Made by a program: the position numbers and the translations under genes
The notes under the pieces: model-generated
Databases searched by the model: none
The model's input: only the letters and a program-made list of their open reading frames with translations
What the model was told of the DNA's origin: nothing
NCBI RefSeq assembly: GCF_963674635.1
Contig: NZ_OY771475.1
Coordinates: 2,852,001-2,916,000, forward strand
Direction of reading: 5' to 3'
Length of the DNA stretch: 64,000 nucleotides
Source of the DNA: Breoghania sp.
GTDB taxonomy: Bacteria; Pseudomonadota; Alphaproteobacteria; Rhizobiales; Stappiaceae
In this document: one piece after another, positions 8,539 to 17,344 of the stretch
Position numbering within the stretch: position 1 is the stretch's first letter
How the letters are laid out: each line of letters opens with the position of its first letter

Positions 8539-9459
8539 ATGGATTTCGGTCTGATCGCTCAGTACCTGGCCAACGGCATTATGCTCGGTACGATGTATGC
8601 GCTCGTCGCCGTCGGCTTCACGCTCTTTTTCGGCGTCCTCGACGTCATCAAGTTCAGCCACGGCGACGTGCTGATGCTCGGTACCTTTGCCGGGTTCACC
8701 TTCTGGCTCGGCCTGGAAGCCATCGGCATCGTCAATCCCTGGCTGCAGTTGATCATCCTTCTTGTCGCCAGCCTCGCCCTGACGGCGGCGGTCGGCGCGA
8801 TGATCGCGAAGTGGCTGGTGCTGCCTCTCAAGAAGGCGCCCGCACTCAACACGCTTCTCATCACGCTGATGCTCGGCACCGCGATCCGCGAAGCGGTGCG
8901 CCTGTTCTACCCGAACGGCTCCAACCCCAAGGCCTTTCCCACGCTGCTTCCCAGCGCATCGATCGACCTTGACGGCTTTCTGCTGCGCGCCGACAGCGTG
9001 ATCCTCGTGGTGTCCGGCCTCGCGCTCATTGCCGGGCTGAACCTGGTGCTGAACCGCACCCGCCTCGGCCTCGCCATCCGCGCCGTCGCGCAGGACGAGG
9101 AGACCGCGAAGACCATGGGCATCAACTACATGCTCGTGGTTCTGGCGACCTTCGCCATCGGCTCCGGTGTCGCCACCTTCGCCGGCATCATGAACGGCCT
9201 CTACTACAGCGAAATCAATTTCGGAATGGGCGTGCTGCTTGGCCTGATCGGCTTCTCCGCGGCCATTGTCGGCGGGCTCGGCAATCTCTACGGCGCCATT
9301 CTCGGCGGCTTCCTGTTTGCCGCCCTGCAGGTCATCGGCTCCGCCGTGTTGCCCTTCGCTTCCGCCTACAAGGACGTCTTCGCCTTCGCCGTCGTCATCG
9401 CGATCATGGCGTGGAAGCCGACCGGCCTCATCCCCGAACGCACCAGCGACAGAGTCTGA
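8539..9459 (+). CDS. ABC transporter permease, LivH type
   Basis: This is one of two inner-membrane permease subunits of the branched-chain-type importer. The 306-residue protein begins MDFGLIAQYLANGIMLGTMY, typical of LivH, and has about eight hydrophobic segments. LivH signatures include LFFGVLDVIKFSHGDVLMLG near the N-terminus and AIVGGLGNLYGAILGGFLFA near the C-terminus. The ATG at 8539 follows an AAAGG ribosome-binding site. It follows the binding-protein gene after a 103-base gap containing a hairpin, and is only 4 bases from the LivM-type gene. Confidence 0.92.
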   Translation: MDFGLIAQYLANGIMLGTMYALVAVGFTLFFGVLDVIKFSHGDVLMLGTFAGFTFWLGLEAIGIVNPWLQLIILLVASLALTAAVGAMIAKWLVLPLKKAPALNTLLITLMLGTAIREAVRLFYPNGSNPKAFPTLLPSASIDLDGFLLRADSVILVVSGLALIAGLNLVLNRTRLGLAIRAVAQDEETAKTMGINYMLVVLATFAIGSGVATFAGIMNGLYYSEINFGMGVLLGLIGFSAAIVGGLGNLYGAILGGFLFAALQVIGSAVLPFASAYKDVFAFAVVIAIMAWKPTGLIPERTSDRV

Positions 9460-9463
9460 TCCG

Positions 9464-10642
9464 ATGAGTGACACCGCCCTCCAAGCGCCTGCCCGGCAGA
9501 AGAGCCTTCTTCCCGGCGCAGCCACCATCCTCGCCATCTCGCTCTATGGCTGGGCCATCCTGACGGTTGAGCAGGACTGGGAAGTCGCAAGCCTTCTCGG
9601 CCTCGCCCTCGCCGCGGTGCTGGCGAGCTGGAAAACCGGCTTTGGCACCCAGATCAAGACGTCCTGGGCCGACTACGAAATGACGCTGAATGGCGGCGCG
9701 ATGCTTGGCGCCATCGCCGTTGCGCTTGCCCTGTGGGATCAGCATTTCCCGCTTCTGATGCTGACAACCACCCTGCTCTATTTCATCGCCTCGCTCGGCC
9801 TGAACATCCAGTTCGGCTACACGGGCATGGTGAATTTCGCAGGCGCGGCCTTCTTCGGCGCGGGCGCCTACACCGCAGCCGTTCTCGGTACCCAGCCCTG
9901 GATGCCCTCCCTGCTGATCCTGCTTGCCGGCGGCATCGTGTCGATGATCCTCAGCATGGCGCTGGTCTACCCGATCGTGCGCACCGCCGGTCATTATTCC
10001 GCCGTGGTCACCATCGCCTTCGGCGTGTTGTTCAAGACCTTTCTGGAAGTGAACGAGATCCTCGGCGGACCGCAGGGGCTGATGGTCGATTCCATGAAGC
10101 TCTTCGGCTGGGACTTCAACAACGCCCCCACCATTTTCGGCGAAAACACCTCGTTCTACCTGAACTACACGCTCTTCACGATCGTGCTGGCGGCGGTGAT
10201 CTTCTGCCTCGTGCGGCGGCTGGAGCGCAGCTGGCTCGGGTTGCACATGGATGCGGTGCGTCTCGATGAGACGGCGGCCGCCTGTTTCGGCATCTCCGTA
10301 CACCGCACCAAGATCCTCGCCTTCCTGACCGGAAACCTGATCCTTGGCATCGCCGGAGCGGTCTACGGCATGATGATCAGTTTCATCGCGCCCACATCCT
10401 TCACCTTCGCCGACAGCCTGCTGATGGTCTCCATCGTGCTGCTGGGCGGCATGGGGAGCCCCTGGGGCGGCGCTCTTGCGGCAGCCATTGTCGTGCTGCT
10501 GCCAGAGAAACTTCAGATCCTCCAGGAATATCGGTTCCTGCTGTTCTCGTGTCTGGTGATCCTTGTGCTTCTGTTCAGGCCCGAAGGCCTGCTGCCCCGC
10601 CAGATCCGCAACTACTTCCCGGGCTGGAGCAACGGAAAATGA
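9464..10642 (+). CDS. ABC transporter permease, LivM type
   Basis: This is the second permease subunit of the importer. The 392-residue polytopic protein has the LivM core: LNIQFGYTGMVNFAGAAFFG in the middle, YPIVRTAGHYSAVVTIAFG, and VSIVLLGGMGSPWGGALAAA towards the C-terminus, followed by LFRPEGLLPRQIR at the end. About ten membrane segments are visible. The start at 9464 is 4 bases after the LivH stop. The stop overlaps the start of the LivG-type ATPase gene, which indicates translational coupling. Confidence 0.92.
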   Translation: MSDTALQAPARQKSLLPGAATILAISLYGWAILTVEQDWEVASLLGLALAAVLASWKTGFGTQIKTSWADYEMTLNGGAMLGAIAVALALWDQHFPLLMLTTTLLYFIASLGLNIQFGYTGMVNFAGAAFFGAGAYTAAVLGTQPWMPSLLILLAGGIVSMILSMALVYPIVRTAGHYSAVVTIAFGVLFKTFLEVNEILGGPQGLMVDSMKLFGWDFNNAPTIFGENTSFYLNYTLFTIVLAAVIFCLVRRLERSWLGLHMDAVRLDETAAACFGISVHRTKILAFLTGNLILGIAGAVYGMMISFIAPTSFTFADSLLMVSIVLLGGMGSPWGGALAAAIVVLLPEKLQILQEYRFLLFSCLVILVLLFRPEGLLPRQIRNYFPGWSNGK

Positions 10643-11415
10643 CGTCTCCGCTTCTTGAATTCAGAGACCTGAGCAAACGCTTTGGCGGTGTGACGGCGCT
10701 CAACCATTTCAACATGCACCTCGGCCGCGGCGAGATTCTGGGTCTGATCGGTCCCAACGGTTCCGGCAAGACGACGAGCTTCAATCTGTTGACCGGCATC
10801 TATCCCACGTCCGGCGGCCAGGTTCTGTTCGACGGCAAGGACATCACCGATATCGGGCCCCGTCAGGTCTACGAGGCGGGGATCGTGCGCACGTTCCAGC
10901 GTTCGCGCCTGTGTCTCGACCTGTCGATCTACGACAACATCATGATCGGCGACACCTCGCGCCTGCCCCAGGGCCTTTGGGCGAACCTGATGAACCGCAA
11001 GGCCTTGCGCCAGCAGTTCGAGGAAACCTTCGAGACGGCGCGGTCCCTCGTGGCCACCTTCTCCGGCAACCTCGCAGACCGCATGTTCGATCCCGTCGGC
11101 GCGCTGCCGATGATCGAGCGGCGGCGGATCGAGATCTGCCGTGCACTGATCTCCAATCCCCGCCTGCTGCTTCTCGACGAACCGTCCGCGGGCATGACCC
11201 ATGACGAGACCGATCAGCTCATGTCCGACATTCTCGACGTGCGGGCGCGCGGCGAAGGCCTGTCGATCATCATCGTGGAACACGAGATGGGCGTGATCGA
11301 ACGGATCACCGACCGTTGCGTGGTGCTGAGCTACGGCAAGAAGATCGCCGAAGGCGTCTATGCCGAAATCGCTGCGGACCCCGAGGTCCAGAACGCATAT
11401 CTGGGGGTGGACTGA
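10639..11415 (+). CDS. ABC transporter ATP-binding protein, LivG type
   Basis: This is a cytoplasmic ATPase subunit of 258 residues. Walker A is GPNGSGKTT (residues 38-46) and Walker B is LLLLDEPSAGM, followed by IIIVEHEMGVIERITDRCVV with the H-loop. The segment in the place of the ABC signature reads LPMIERRRIEICRAL. Most LivG proteins have LPYGQQRRLEIARAL there, so the conserved glycine is missing. This may make one of the two composite ATP sites of the LivG-LivF dimer weak. Start and stop overlap the neighbouring genes by 4 bases and 1 base respectively. Confidence 0.9.
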   Translation: MTSPLLEFRDLSKRFGGVTALNHFNMHLGRGEILGLIGPNGSGKTTSFNLLTGIYPTSGGQVLFDGKDITDIGPRQVYEAGIVRTFQRSRLCLDLSIYDNIMIGDTSRLPQGLWANLMNRKALRQQFEETFETARSLVATFSGNLADRMFDPVGALPMIERRRIEICRALISNPRLLLLDEPSAGMTHDETDQLMSDILDVRARGEGLSIIIVEHEMGVIERITDRCVVLSYGKKIAEGVYAEIAADPEVQNAYLGVD

Positions 11416-12122
11416 TGGCCCGTATCGAAATCAAGGGGCTCTATGCGGCCTATGACAAGGCCGATGTCCTGCACGACATCTCGCTCAACATCGAGCCCGG
11501 CAAGATCACCTGCCTGCTCGGCTCTAACGGGGCCGGCAAGTCCACCCTGATCCGCGCGATCCTCGGGCTCACCCGTCCTCACACGGGCGAGATCCTGCTC
11601 AATGGCGAGAACATCGTAAATCTGCCGACGCACAAGATCATCAGCCGTGGCATCGCTGCGATCCCGGAAGGGCGCAAGATGTTTCCCAAGCTGACCGTGA
11701 TGGAGAACCTGCGCCTCGGGGCCTTCCAGGTGGCCGATACCAAGGTCATCAAGGAGCGCATGGAAAAGGTCTTCGAGACCTTCCCGCAGCTCAATTCCCG
11801 CCGCGACCAGCTGGCGGGCACCATGTCGGGCGGCGAACAGGCGATGGTTTCCATCGGGCGCGGCCTGATGGGTGCGCCCGATATCCTGCTGATCGACGAG
11901 CCCTCGCTCGGTCTTTCTCCGCTCTACGTGAAGGAGAATTTCCGCATCATCGAGGGCATCCGTGAACAGGGCATCACCGTCTTCCTCGTGGAGCAGAACG
12001 TGCGCCAGACGCTGGCGATCGCCGACTACGGCTACGTGCTTTCCGGCGGCAAGCTTGTCGGCGAGGGAACAGCCGAAGCCCTGTCAAAGGACAGCGCCGT
12101 TCACGCAGCCTATTTCGGATAG
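11415..12122 (+). CDS. ABC transporter ATP-binding protein, LivF type
   Basis: This is the second ATPase subunit of the importer, 235 residues. It has Walker A GSNGAGKST near residue 38, a canonical ABC signature (MSGGEQAMVSIGRGL), Walker B DILLIDEPSLGLSP and the H-loop region VFLVEQNVRQTL. The EGRKMFPKLTVMENLRLGAF segment is typical of LivF. Its signature is intact while that of the LivG partner is degenerate. The start overlaps the end of the LivG gene, and 12 bases separate it from the deacylase gene. Confidence 0.92.
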   Translation: MARIEIKGLYAAYDKADVLHDISLNIEPGKITCLLGSNGAGKSTLIRAILGLTRPHTGEILLNGENIVNLPTHKIISRGIAAIPEGRKMFPKLTVMENLRLGAFQVADTKVIKERMEKVFETFPQLNSRRDQLAGTMSGGEQAMVSIGRGLMGAPDILLIDEPSLGLSPLYVKENFRIIEGIREQGITVFLVEQNVRQTLAIADYGYVLSGGKLVGEGTAEALSKDSAVHAAYFG

Positions 12123-12134
12123 AAAGACCAGGAA

Positions 12135-13244
12135 ATGGACGTCACCGAACTCACGCGCAAGCTCATCGCCTTCGACACGATCAATCCGCCGGGCGACGAG
12201 GCCGCCGCCATGGCGTTCCTCAAGGACCTTCTGGAAGGGGCCGACTTCGAGTGTCGTCTCGTTGAGAGCGGAGACCGGCGCTGCAGCCTTGTTGCCACCA
12301 AAGGGCTCAGCGCCGACGCCGCAGCCCTTGCCTTTACCGGCCATCTCGACACCGTTCCCCTTGGCGATGCGCCCTGGGTGCACCCGCCACATGCGGGCGT
12401 GGTCGAGAACGGGCGGCTGCATGGCCGCGGTTCGGCGGACATGAAGGGCGGCGTCGCCGCCTTCCTGTGCGCGGTGCTGGAAAGCCCGACACCTCCCGGC
12501 GGCATCGTCCTGTTGCTGACGGGCGGCGAGGAAACGGGAAGCGACGGCGCCAAGGCCCTCGTTGAAGCCGGCGGATTGCCGAAGATCGGTGCGCTCGTGG
12601 TGGCTGAGCCCACCGACAACCGCGCCGTGCCCGGTCACAAGGGCGCGCTCTGGCTCCGGCTCAAGGCGCACGGCGTGACCAGCCACGGTTCCATGCCGCA
12701 GGAAGGCGTCAATGCGGTCATGGGCATGGCCCATGCGCTTGTCGCCATTGAGGGCTTCGTGCCCGGCCCGGCCCATCCCGTCATGGGCCTATGCACCTCG
12801 AATGTCGGCACCATCCGCGGTGGGCTCAATACCAATTCGGTCCCAGACTATTGCGAAGTCGCGCTCGACATGCGCTCCGTTGCGGGCGCAGAACATGCCT
12901 CCATGCGCGCAGCCCTGATCGGACGGATCGGGACCCAGATCGAAATCGAGACCATCATCGATCTGCCCGCGGTCTGGACAGATCCGCAAGATCCGTGGAT
13001 CGCCAGCATCACAGCCCATGCGGTGAGGCTGGCCGGTGCGGATCCGGCTCCCTCCTGCATGCCCTATTTCACGGACGCCTCGGTTTTCACGCCTGCACTC
13101 GACAATGTGCCCACAATCATCCTGGGGCCGGGCGAGGCGGAAATGGCGCACAAGACCGACGAGAGCGTCAGCGTCCTGCGTCTCCAGCAGGCGCAGGCCA
13201 TCTACAGCGCCGCCATCGCGGACTGGACCGGAGCCCTGTCATGA
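12135..13244 (+). CDS. M20-family metallo-deacylase (ArgE/DapE-like)
   Basis: This is a zinc-dependent amidohydrolase of the M20 peptidase/deacylase family, 369 residues and likely cytoplasmic. Metal ligands and catalytic residues are visible: TGHLDTVP (His70, Asp72), GRGSADMKGG (Asp102), GGEETGSDG (general base Glu132 and ligand Glu133), VAEPT, and a C-terminal His in EMAHKTDESV. A dimerisation domain lies between about residues 175 and 285. Relatives remove acyl groups from N-acetylornithine, N-succinyl-diaminopimelate or other N-acyl amino acids. Because it is co-transcribed with a LivJ-type importer and an amidase, a catabolic role on the imported compound is more likely than biosynthesis. 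This is inference. Confidence 0.88.
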   Translation: MDVTELTRKLIAFDTINPPGDEAAAMAFLKDLLEGADFECRLVESGDRRCSLVATKGLSADAAALAFTGHLDTVPLGDAPWVHPPHAGVVENGRLHGRGSADMKGGVAAFLCAVLESPTPPGGIVLLLTGGEETGSDGAKALVEAGGLPKIGALVVAEPTDNRAVPGHKGALWLRLKAHGVTSHGSMPQEGVNAVMGMAHALVAIEGFVPGPAHPVMGLCTSNVGTIRGGLNTNSVPDYCEVALDMRSVAGAEHASMRAALIGRIGTQIEIETIIDLPAVWTDPQDPWIASITAHAVRLAGADPAPSCMPYFTDASVFTPALDNVPTIILGPGEAEMAHKTDESVSVLRLQQAQAIYSAAIADWTGALS

Positions 13245-14539
13245 ACACGAACTCGGCCCCCCTCCTGAGTGCGGTTGAAACCCGCACCGCCATTGCATCC
13301 GGCAAGATCACCGCCGAACAGGCCACGCGAGATCTGCTCGACCGCATCGACGCTCTGGAGCCGACGGTCGAGGCATGGGTTGCGGTGGACAGGCAAGGCG
13401 CGCTGGAGGCCGCCCGCGCACTGGACCGTGGCCCCGATGGCGGAGCCCTGCATGGCGTCGGGTTTGGCGTGAAGGATATTTTCGCGGCAAAGAACCTGCC
13501 CTGGCGGTGCGGATCGCCGATCTGGGCGGATCGCATCGCAGATTTCGATGCTGCCTCCGTCGCCATCGCGCGTGCCGCCGGAGCGATCATTCTCGGCAAG
13601 ACGGAAACCACGGAATTTGCCGGCTACAAGGCCAGCCGCACACAGAATCCGGCGGCCTCCGGCCGCACGCCCGGCGGCTCGTCCTCCGGCTCTGCTGCCG
13701 CCGTTTCTGCCGGAATGGTTCCGCTTGCCTTCGGGACGCAGACGTCCGGCTCGGTCATCCGCCCGGCGTCGTTTTGTGGTGTGGTCGGTTACAAGCCATC
13801 CTTCGATCTGATCGAGCCAGGCGGTGTCTCGCCGCTGTCGCGCAGCCTCGACACGGTCGGGCTTTTCGCCCGCGACGTGCCGGATATCGTTTTTGCCTTA
13901 CAGGCATTGACCGGCCTGGACTTCGCCCTGCCGCAGACAGCACGTCGCCCGTCCAGGCTTGGGCTTTTCCGTTCCAATGCCTGGCACGCAGCCGAAGCCG
14001 ATCTCGTCACCGCATGGGAGGCTTTCGAACGCGATCTGGAGGCAACCGGCGTTACGCTTGCCGAGACGCTGCCCGCCCCCTTCGTCGCCCGTCTTGATGG
14101 GGTGATGGATCTTCATGCCCGGATCATGGCGACAGAGGGCAGCGAGGCGCTGGCCCATGAGGCGGCGATAGCACCGCATCTGCTCTCGCCCGGTCTGGCG
14201 GATCAGTTGGCGGAAGGCCGCGCCATGAGCGCCGCTCAGCGCCATGCGGACAGACAGGCCATGACCGGCCTTCGTGCGGCAGCTGTTGCAAGCCTTGCGG
14301 CTGATGCGGTGTGGCTGACGCCCGCGACCTGCGGAGCGGCCCCCGACTGGAATTCGGGAACCGGCAACCCCGCCTTCAACCGGACATGGAGCCTGCTCGG
14401 TCTTCCCGCCTGCAGCGTTCCGATTCTGGCCGACCCGCACGGCCGTCCGATTGGTGTTCAGATTGTCGGGGCCATGGGCAACGATGCCGGGGTTCTGGCG
14501 ACGGCGAACTGGCTCATGGACACCTTCGCCGCAGGCTGA
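13241..14539 (+). CDS. Amidase of the amidase-signature family
   Basis: This is a serine amidase of 432 residues with the Ser-cisSer-Lys triad of the amidase signature family. Lys78 lies in FGVKDIF, the Gly/Ser-rich loop TPGGSSSGSAAAVSAG follows (cis-Ser near residue 147), and the nucleophile Ser171 lies in TQTSGSVIRPASF. Members cleave carboxamides to acid and ammonia, and include indoleacetamide hydrolases, allophanate hydrolases and the GatA subunit. It is too short for GatA and no gatB or gatC genes are present. The gene overlaps the deacylase by 4 bases and is the last of the operon. A joint pathway (import, deacylation, amide hydrolysis) is plausible, but the substrate is unknown. Confidence 0.88.
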   Translation: MNTNSAPLLSAVETRTAIASGKITAEQATRDLLDRIDALEPTVEAWVAVDRQGALEAARALDRGPDGGALHGVGFGVKDIFAAKNLPWRCGSPIWADRIADFDAASVAIARAAGAIILGKTETTEFAGYKASRTQNPAASGRTPGGSSSGSAAAVSAGMVPLAFGTQTSGSVIRPASFCGVVGYKPSFDLIEPGGVSPLSRSLDTVGLFARDVPDIVFALQALTGLDFALPQTARRPSRLGLFRSNAWHAAEADLVTAWEAFERDLEATGVTLAETLPAPFVARLDGVMDLHARIMATEGSEALAHEAAIAPHLLSPGLADQLAEGRAMSAAQRHADRQAMTGLRAAAVASLAADAVWLTPATCGAAPDWNSGTGNPAFNRTWSLLGLPACSVPILADPHGRPIGVQIVGAMGNDAGVLATANWLMDTFAAG

Positions 14540-14900
14540 GGCTTGCGCGCCTGAATAAGCCTCTCAGGGCTGTCCCCTGTCTTCAAGACCCGACATCCTC
14601 CGCTTCTGTGGGGTCTTCTGTTCGTCTGGATCCACAAAAGCGCGGGCAGCTCATGTCTTGCCCGTGCGCCCAGCCTGTGCGTTCAGCACGCCAATTTGCC
14701 TTGAAAGGCCAATTTGCCTCGAAAGGGACGCCTTCCGGAGGATTGTGCGACCGTCGCGCCGTCCTTGGCAGGGAACCCCGCCGCAGCGCGACACGTGGCT
14801 ATCGCAAACGGCCCCGGACGCAGACACACGTCGCGACACGCCACGAAGGCTTCATGCCTGTGGCCAAACATATCAATCATGTCGGAAGGAAGAGAGGAGA
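14540..14900. other. Gene-free interval before tRNA-Ala
   Basis: About 360 bases show no convincing gene. There is a possible weak hairpin of AAGACCC (14585-14591) with GGGTCTT (14611-14617) shortly after the amidase stop, which may end the operon. A two-copy tandem repeat of 18 bases lies at 14691-14726 and is listed separately. Nothing else was recognised. Confidence 0.5.
14691..14726. repeat. Tandem duplication of an 18-base unit
   Basis: Two adjacent copies of CCAATTTGCCTTGAAAGG (second copy with C in place of the second T of the CTT triplet) lie head to tail. The repeat is in a gene-free region and differs at one base. It may be a recent slippage event. No function is evident. Confidence 0.85.
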
Positions 14901-14976
<76 letters not shown>

Positions 14977-15209
14977 ACTCTCATGTCGGGTGTTGGGAAC
15001 GGCCCCGACGCCGTGTTGCGAGCGGAAAATAGTCAGACGGGCGAGTATGTCAAGCGCCAGTTTGCACTGTTTTCAACTCGCCCCCATTTCCCGCCATTTC
15101 CAGCCCTTTTCAGGCTGGGGAAAACAGCGGAACCGGGACCCCCATCCCCATCCCGCTGCCATAAGACGACACATCCGTCCTGGTAGGAACGATCGGGTTC
15201 CTTCGGAAC

Positions 15210-15611
15210 TCAATCCTCGTCGTCGCGCTCCACGACAACCCCTGGAATGGTGTCATCGTCATCATCGTCTTCATCCGCCAGGAACGCGTCATCATCGGCG
15301 TCGCCGTCATCGATGTCCTCGATGTCGTCGTCGTCCAGATCGACATCGGCCTTGCCGGTCGCCGTTGCTTCCGCATCGGCGTCCTCAAGCGACATCACTT
15401 CCGCGCCTTCGACCTCCAGATCCTCTTCCTCATCCGCCTCCGGCGCCACTACCTTGGCAGGCTTGTTCGCCTTGGACGGCCGGGGCCCTGTCGCCGCCGG
15501 GCTCAGGATGGTGCCGCATTTCGGACAGGTGATCGGTGTTCTGTTGAGATCGAAAAATTTAGTTCCGCAACTGGGGCACAGCTGCTTTGTCCCAAGATCC
15601 GGTTTCGCCAC
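15210..15611 (-). CDS. TIGR02300/FYDLN-type zinc-ribbon protein with acidic tail
   Basis: This is an alphaproteobacterial protein of unknown function known for an FYDLN motif and an acidic tail. From the GTG at 15611 it is 133 residues. It starts AKPDLGTKQLCPSCG, has FFDLN where relatives have FYDLN, then CPKCG. The two CPxCG pairs probably bind zinc. The C-terminal 80 residues are almost wholly Asp, Glu, Ala and Val, including runs of five or six aspartates. The GTG start is chosen because relatives begin MAKP(D/E)LG. An ATG at 15686 would add 25 residues. It is divergent from aroA, as often seen in this order. Confidence 0.85.
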   Translation of the reverse strand: MAKPDLGTKQLCPSCGTKFFDLNRTPITCPKCGTILSPAATGPRPSKANKPAKVVAPEADEEEDLEVEGAEVMSLEDADAEATATGKADVDLDDDDIEDIDDGDADDDAFLADEDDDDDDTIPGVVVERDDED

Positions 15612-15994
15612 GATTTCAAACCCTGTGTAATCATCAATTTTGCGCTGATCTGCGTCCCCATAACCACCGAAATGCTCGCCTGTCAAAGCGTAATATCGGC
15701 CTTACGCGAAAACACGACTGCCGAGATGACGAACTCTGAGCGGCATGGTAGGAAACCAACCCATCGTGGCCGCATATAAACGCAGTTTCAATGCGGCTTG
15801 CGCGCAAAGCACACCGCTAAATGTTGACGAAGGTTGCGAAGACCTTTTTCAACCGGTAGCCAAATTGCGAAAAGGCGTCCGGTTTTCAAGCCTGCGGTAA
15901 TCTGCCGACAGGCGCCCAAAGGGATGCAAATGCGCCGATACAGGCCACCCGGCAGACACCGGACGTGCCGCAGACAAGGATGATGAGCCGACCC
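15612..15994. other. Divergent promoter interval between FYDLN protein and aroA
   Basis: About 380 bases separate the divergent FYDLN and aroA genes, depending on the starts chosen. The interval should hold the promoters for both. No clear operator, hairpin or RNA gene was recognised. Longer versions of either gene (ATG at 15686 on the minus strand, GTG at 15965 on the plus strand) would shorten it. Confidence 0.4.
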
Positions 15995-17344
15995 ATGAGC
16001 CATGCGACGAAACCGATGTCCGCCCGTTCCGGCGGCGCACTTTCCGGGCGAATCCGCGTGCCGGGCGACAAGTCGATTTCGCACCGATCGCTGATGTTCG
16101 GCGCACTTTCGGTGGGAGAAACGCAAATCGAGGGACTGCTGGAAGCCGAGGACGTCTTGTCCACAGGTTCCGCGATGCGCGCGCTCGGCGCGCGCGTGGA
16201 ACGCGTCGGCGAAGGCGCATGGCGCGTGGAAGGCGTCGGGGTTGGGGGATTGTGCGAACCCGACCGCGTTCTCGATTTCGGCAATGCGGGTACCGGCGCG
16301 CGCCTGACCATGGGGCTTGTGGCGAGCCATGCCATCACCACCACATTCATCGGCGATGCCTCGCTCTCGCGCCGCCCGATGGGCCGGGTGCTGGAGCCGC
16401 TTCGCGAAATGGGCGCGGAAGTTCTGGCGCGTTCCGGCGACCGACTGCCGCTGACCATACGCGGGCCGCAGACCGCGCTGCCGATCACCTATCGCGTGCC
16501 GGTGCCCTCCGCGCAGGTCAAGTCCGCCGTCCTGCTGGCCGGGCTCAACGCGCCGGGCATCACCACCGTCATCGAACCCATTGCGACGCGCGATCACACA
16601 GAACGCATGCTGCTCGGCTTCGGAGCGGAACTTGAGATCACCCAGAACGAGGCCGGCGAGCGCGTGATGCGCCTCAAGGGCCAGTGCGAATTGAAACCGC
16701 AGGCGATCACCGTTCCCGGCGACCCGTCATCGGCCGCCTTCATGATCGTGGCCGCGCTCATCGTCCCCGGTTCCGACGTGACGGTGGAAAACGTTCTCCT
16801 CAACCCGCACCGCACCGGCCTCTTCACGACGCTTCGCGAAATGGGCGCGGATCTGACGATCGAGAATGTACGCGAGACGGGCGGCGAGAAGCTGGGCGAT
16901 GTGCGGGCCCGACATTCGAAGCTCAAGGGCGTCACCGTTCCGGCGGAACGCGCGCCATCAATGATCGACGAATATCCGGTCCTTTCCATGGCCGCGGCCT
17001 TTGCCGAGGGCGAAACCCGCATGCTCGGGCTGCATGAGTTGACCGTGAAGGAAAGCGACCGACTGGCGGCTGTCGCGGACGGCCTGACGGCAAATGGCGT
17101 GCCGCACGAGAAGGGCCCGGACTGGCTTTTGGTCAGGGGCGCGCAAAGCGTTGCCGGCGGCGGAACGGTCACCACCCATCTCGATCACCGCATCGCCATG
17201 AGCTTCCTTGTGCTGGGTCTCGCCAGCGACAAGCCGGTCAGCGTCGACGATGGCGCGCCGATCGCGACCAGCTTTCCCGGTTTTACCGAGCTTTTCGCCG
17301 AACTGGGCGGCTCCATCGAAACGACGACGGGGGCTGCGGCATGA
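15995..17344 (+). CDS. aroA: 3-phosphoshikimate 1-carboxyvinyltransferase (EPSP synthase), class II
   Basis: AroA joins shikimate-3-phosphate and phosphoenolpyruvate to form EPSP, the sixth step of the shikimate pathway. The protein is about 449 residues with all core motifs: PGDKSISHRS, LDFGNAGTGARLTMGL, GDASLSRRPMGR, AQVKSAVLLAGLN, RDHTERML, SMIDEYPVLSMAAAFAEG, KESDRL and DHRIAMSFLVLG. The overall sequence closely follows class II enzymes such as that of Agrobacterium CP4. However, the PEP-site motif is NAGTG rather than the NAATG of CP4. The start is uncertain among 15965 (GTG), 15980, 15983 and 15995. The last is chosen by resemblance to family starts (MSHATKP). The stop overlaps cmk by 4 bases. 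Confidence 0.96.
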   Translation: MSHATKPMSARSGGALSGRIRVPGDKSISHRSLMFGALSVGETQIEGLLEAEDVLSTGSAMRALGARVERVGEGAWRVEGVGVGGLCEPDRVLDFGNAGTGARLTMGLVASHAITTTFIGDASLSRRPMGRVLEPLREMGAEVLARSGDRLPLTIRGPQTALPITYRVPVPSAQVKSAVLLAGLNAPGITTVIEPIATRDHTERMLLGFGAELEITQNEAGERVMRLKGQCELKPQAITVPGDPSSAAFMIVAALIVPGSDVTVENVLLNPHRTGLFTTLREMGADLTIENVRETGGEKLGDVRARHSKLKGVTVPAERAPSMIDEYPVLSMAAAFAEGETRMLGLHELTVKESDRLAAVADGLTANGVPHEKGPDWLLVRGAQSVAGGGTVTTHLDHRIAMSFLVLGLASDKPVSVDDGAPIATSFPGFTELFAELGGSIETTTGAAA

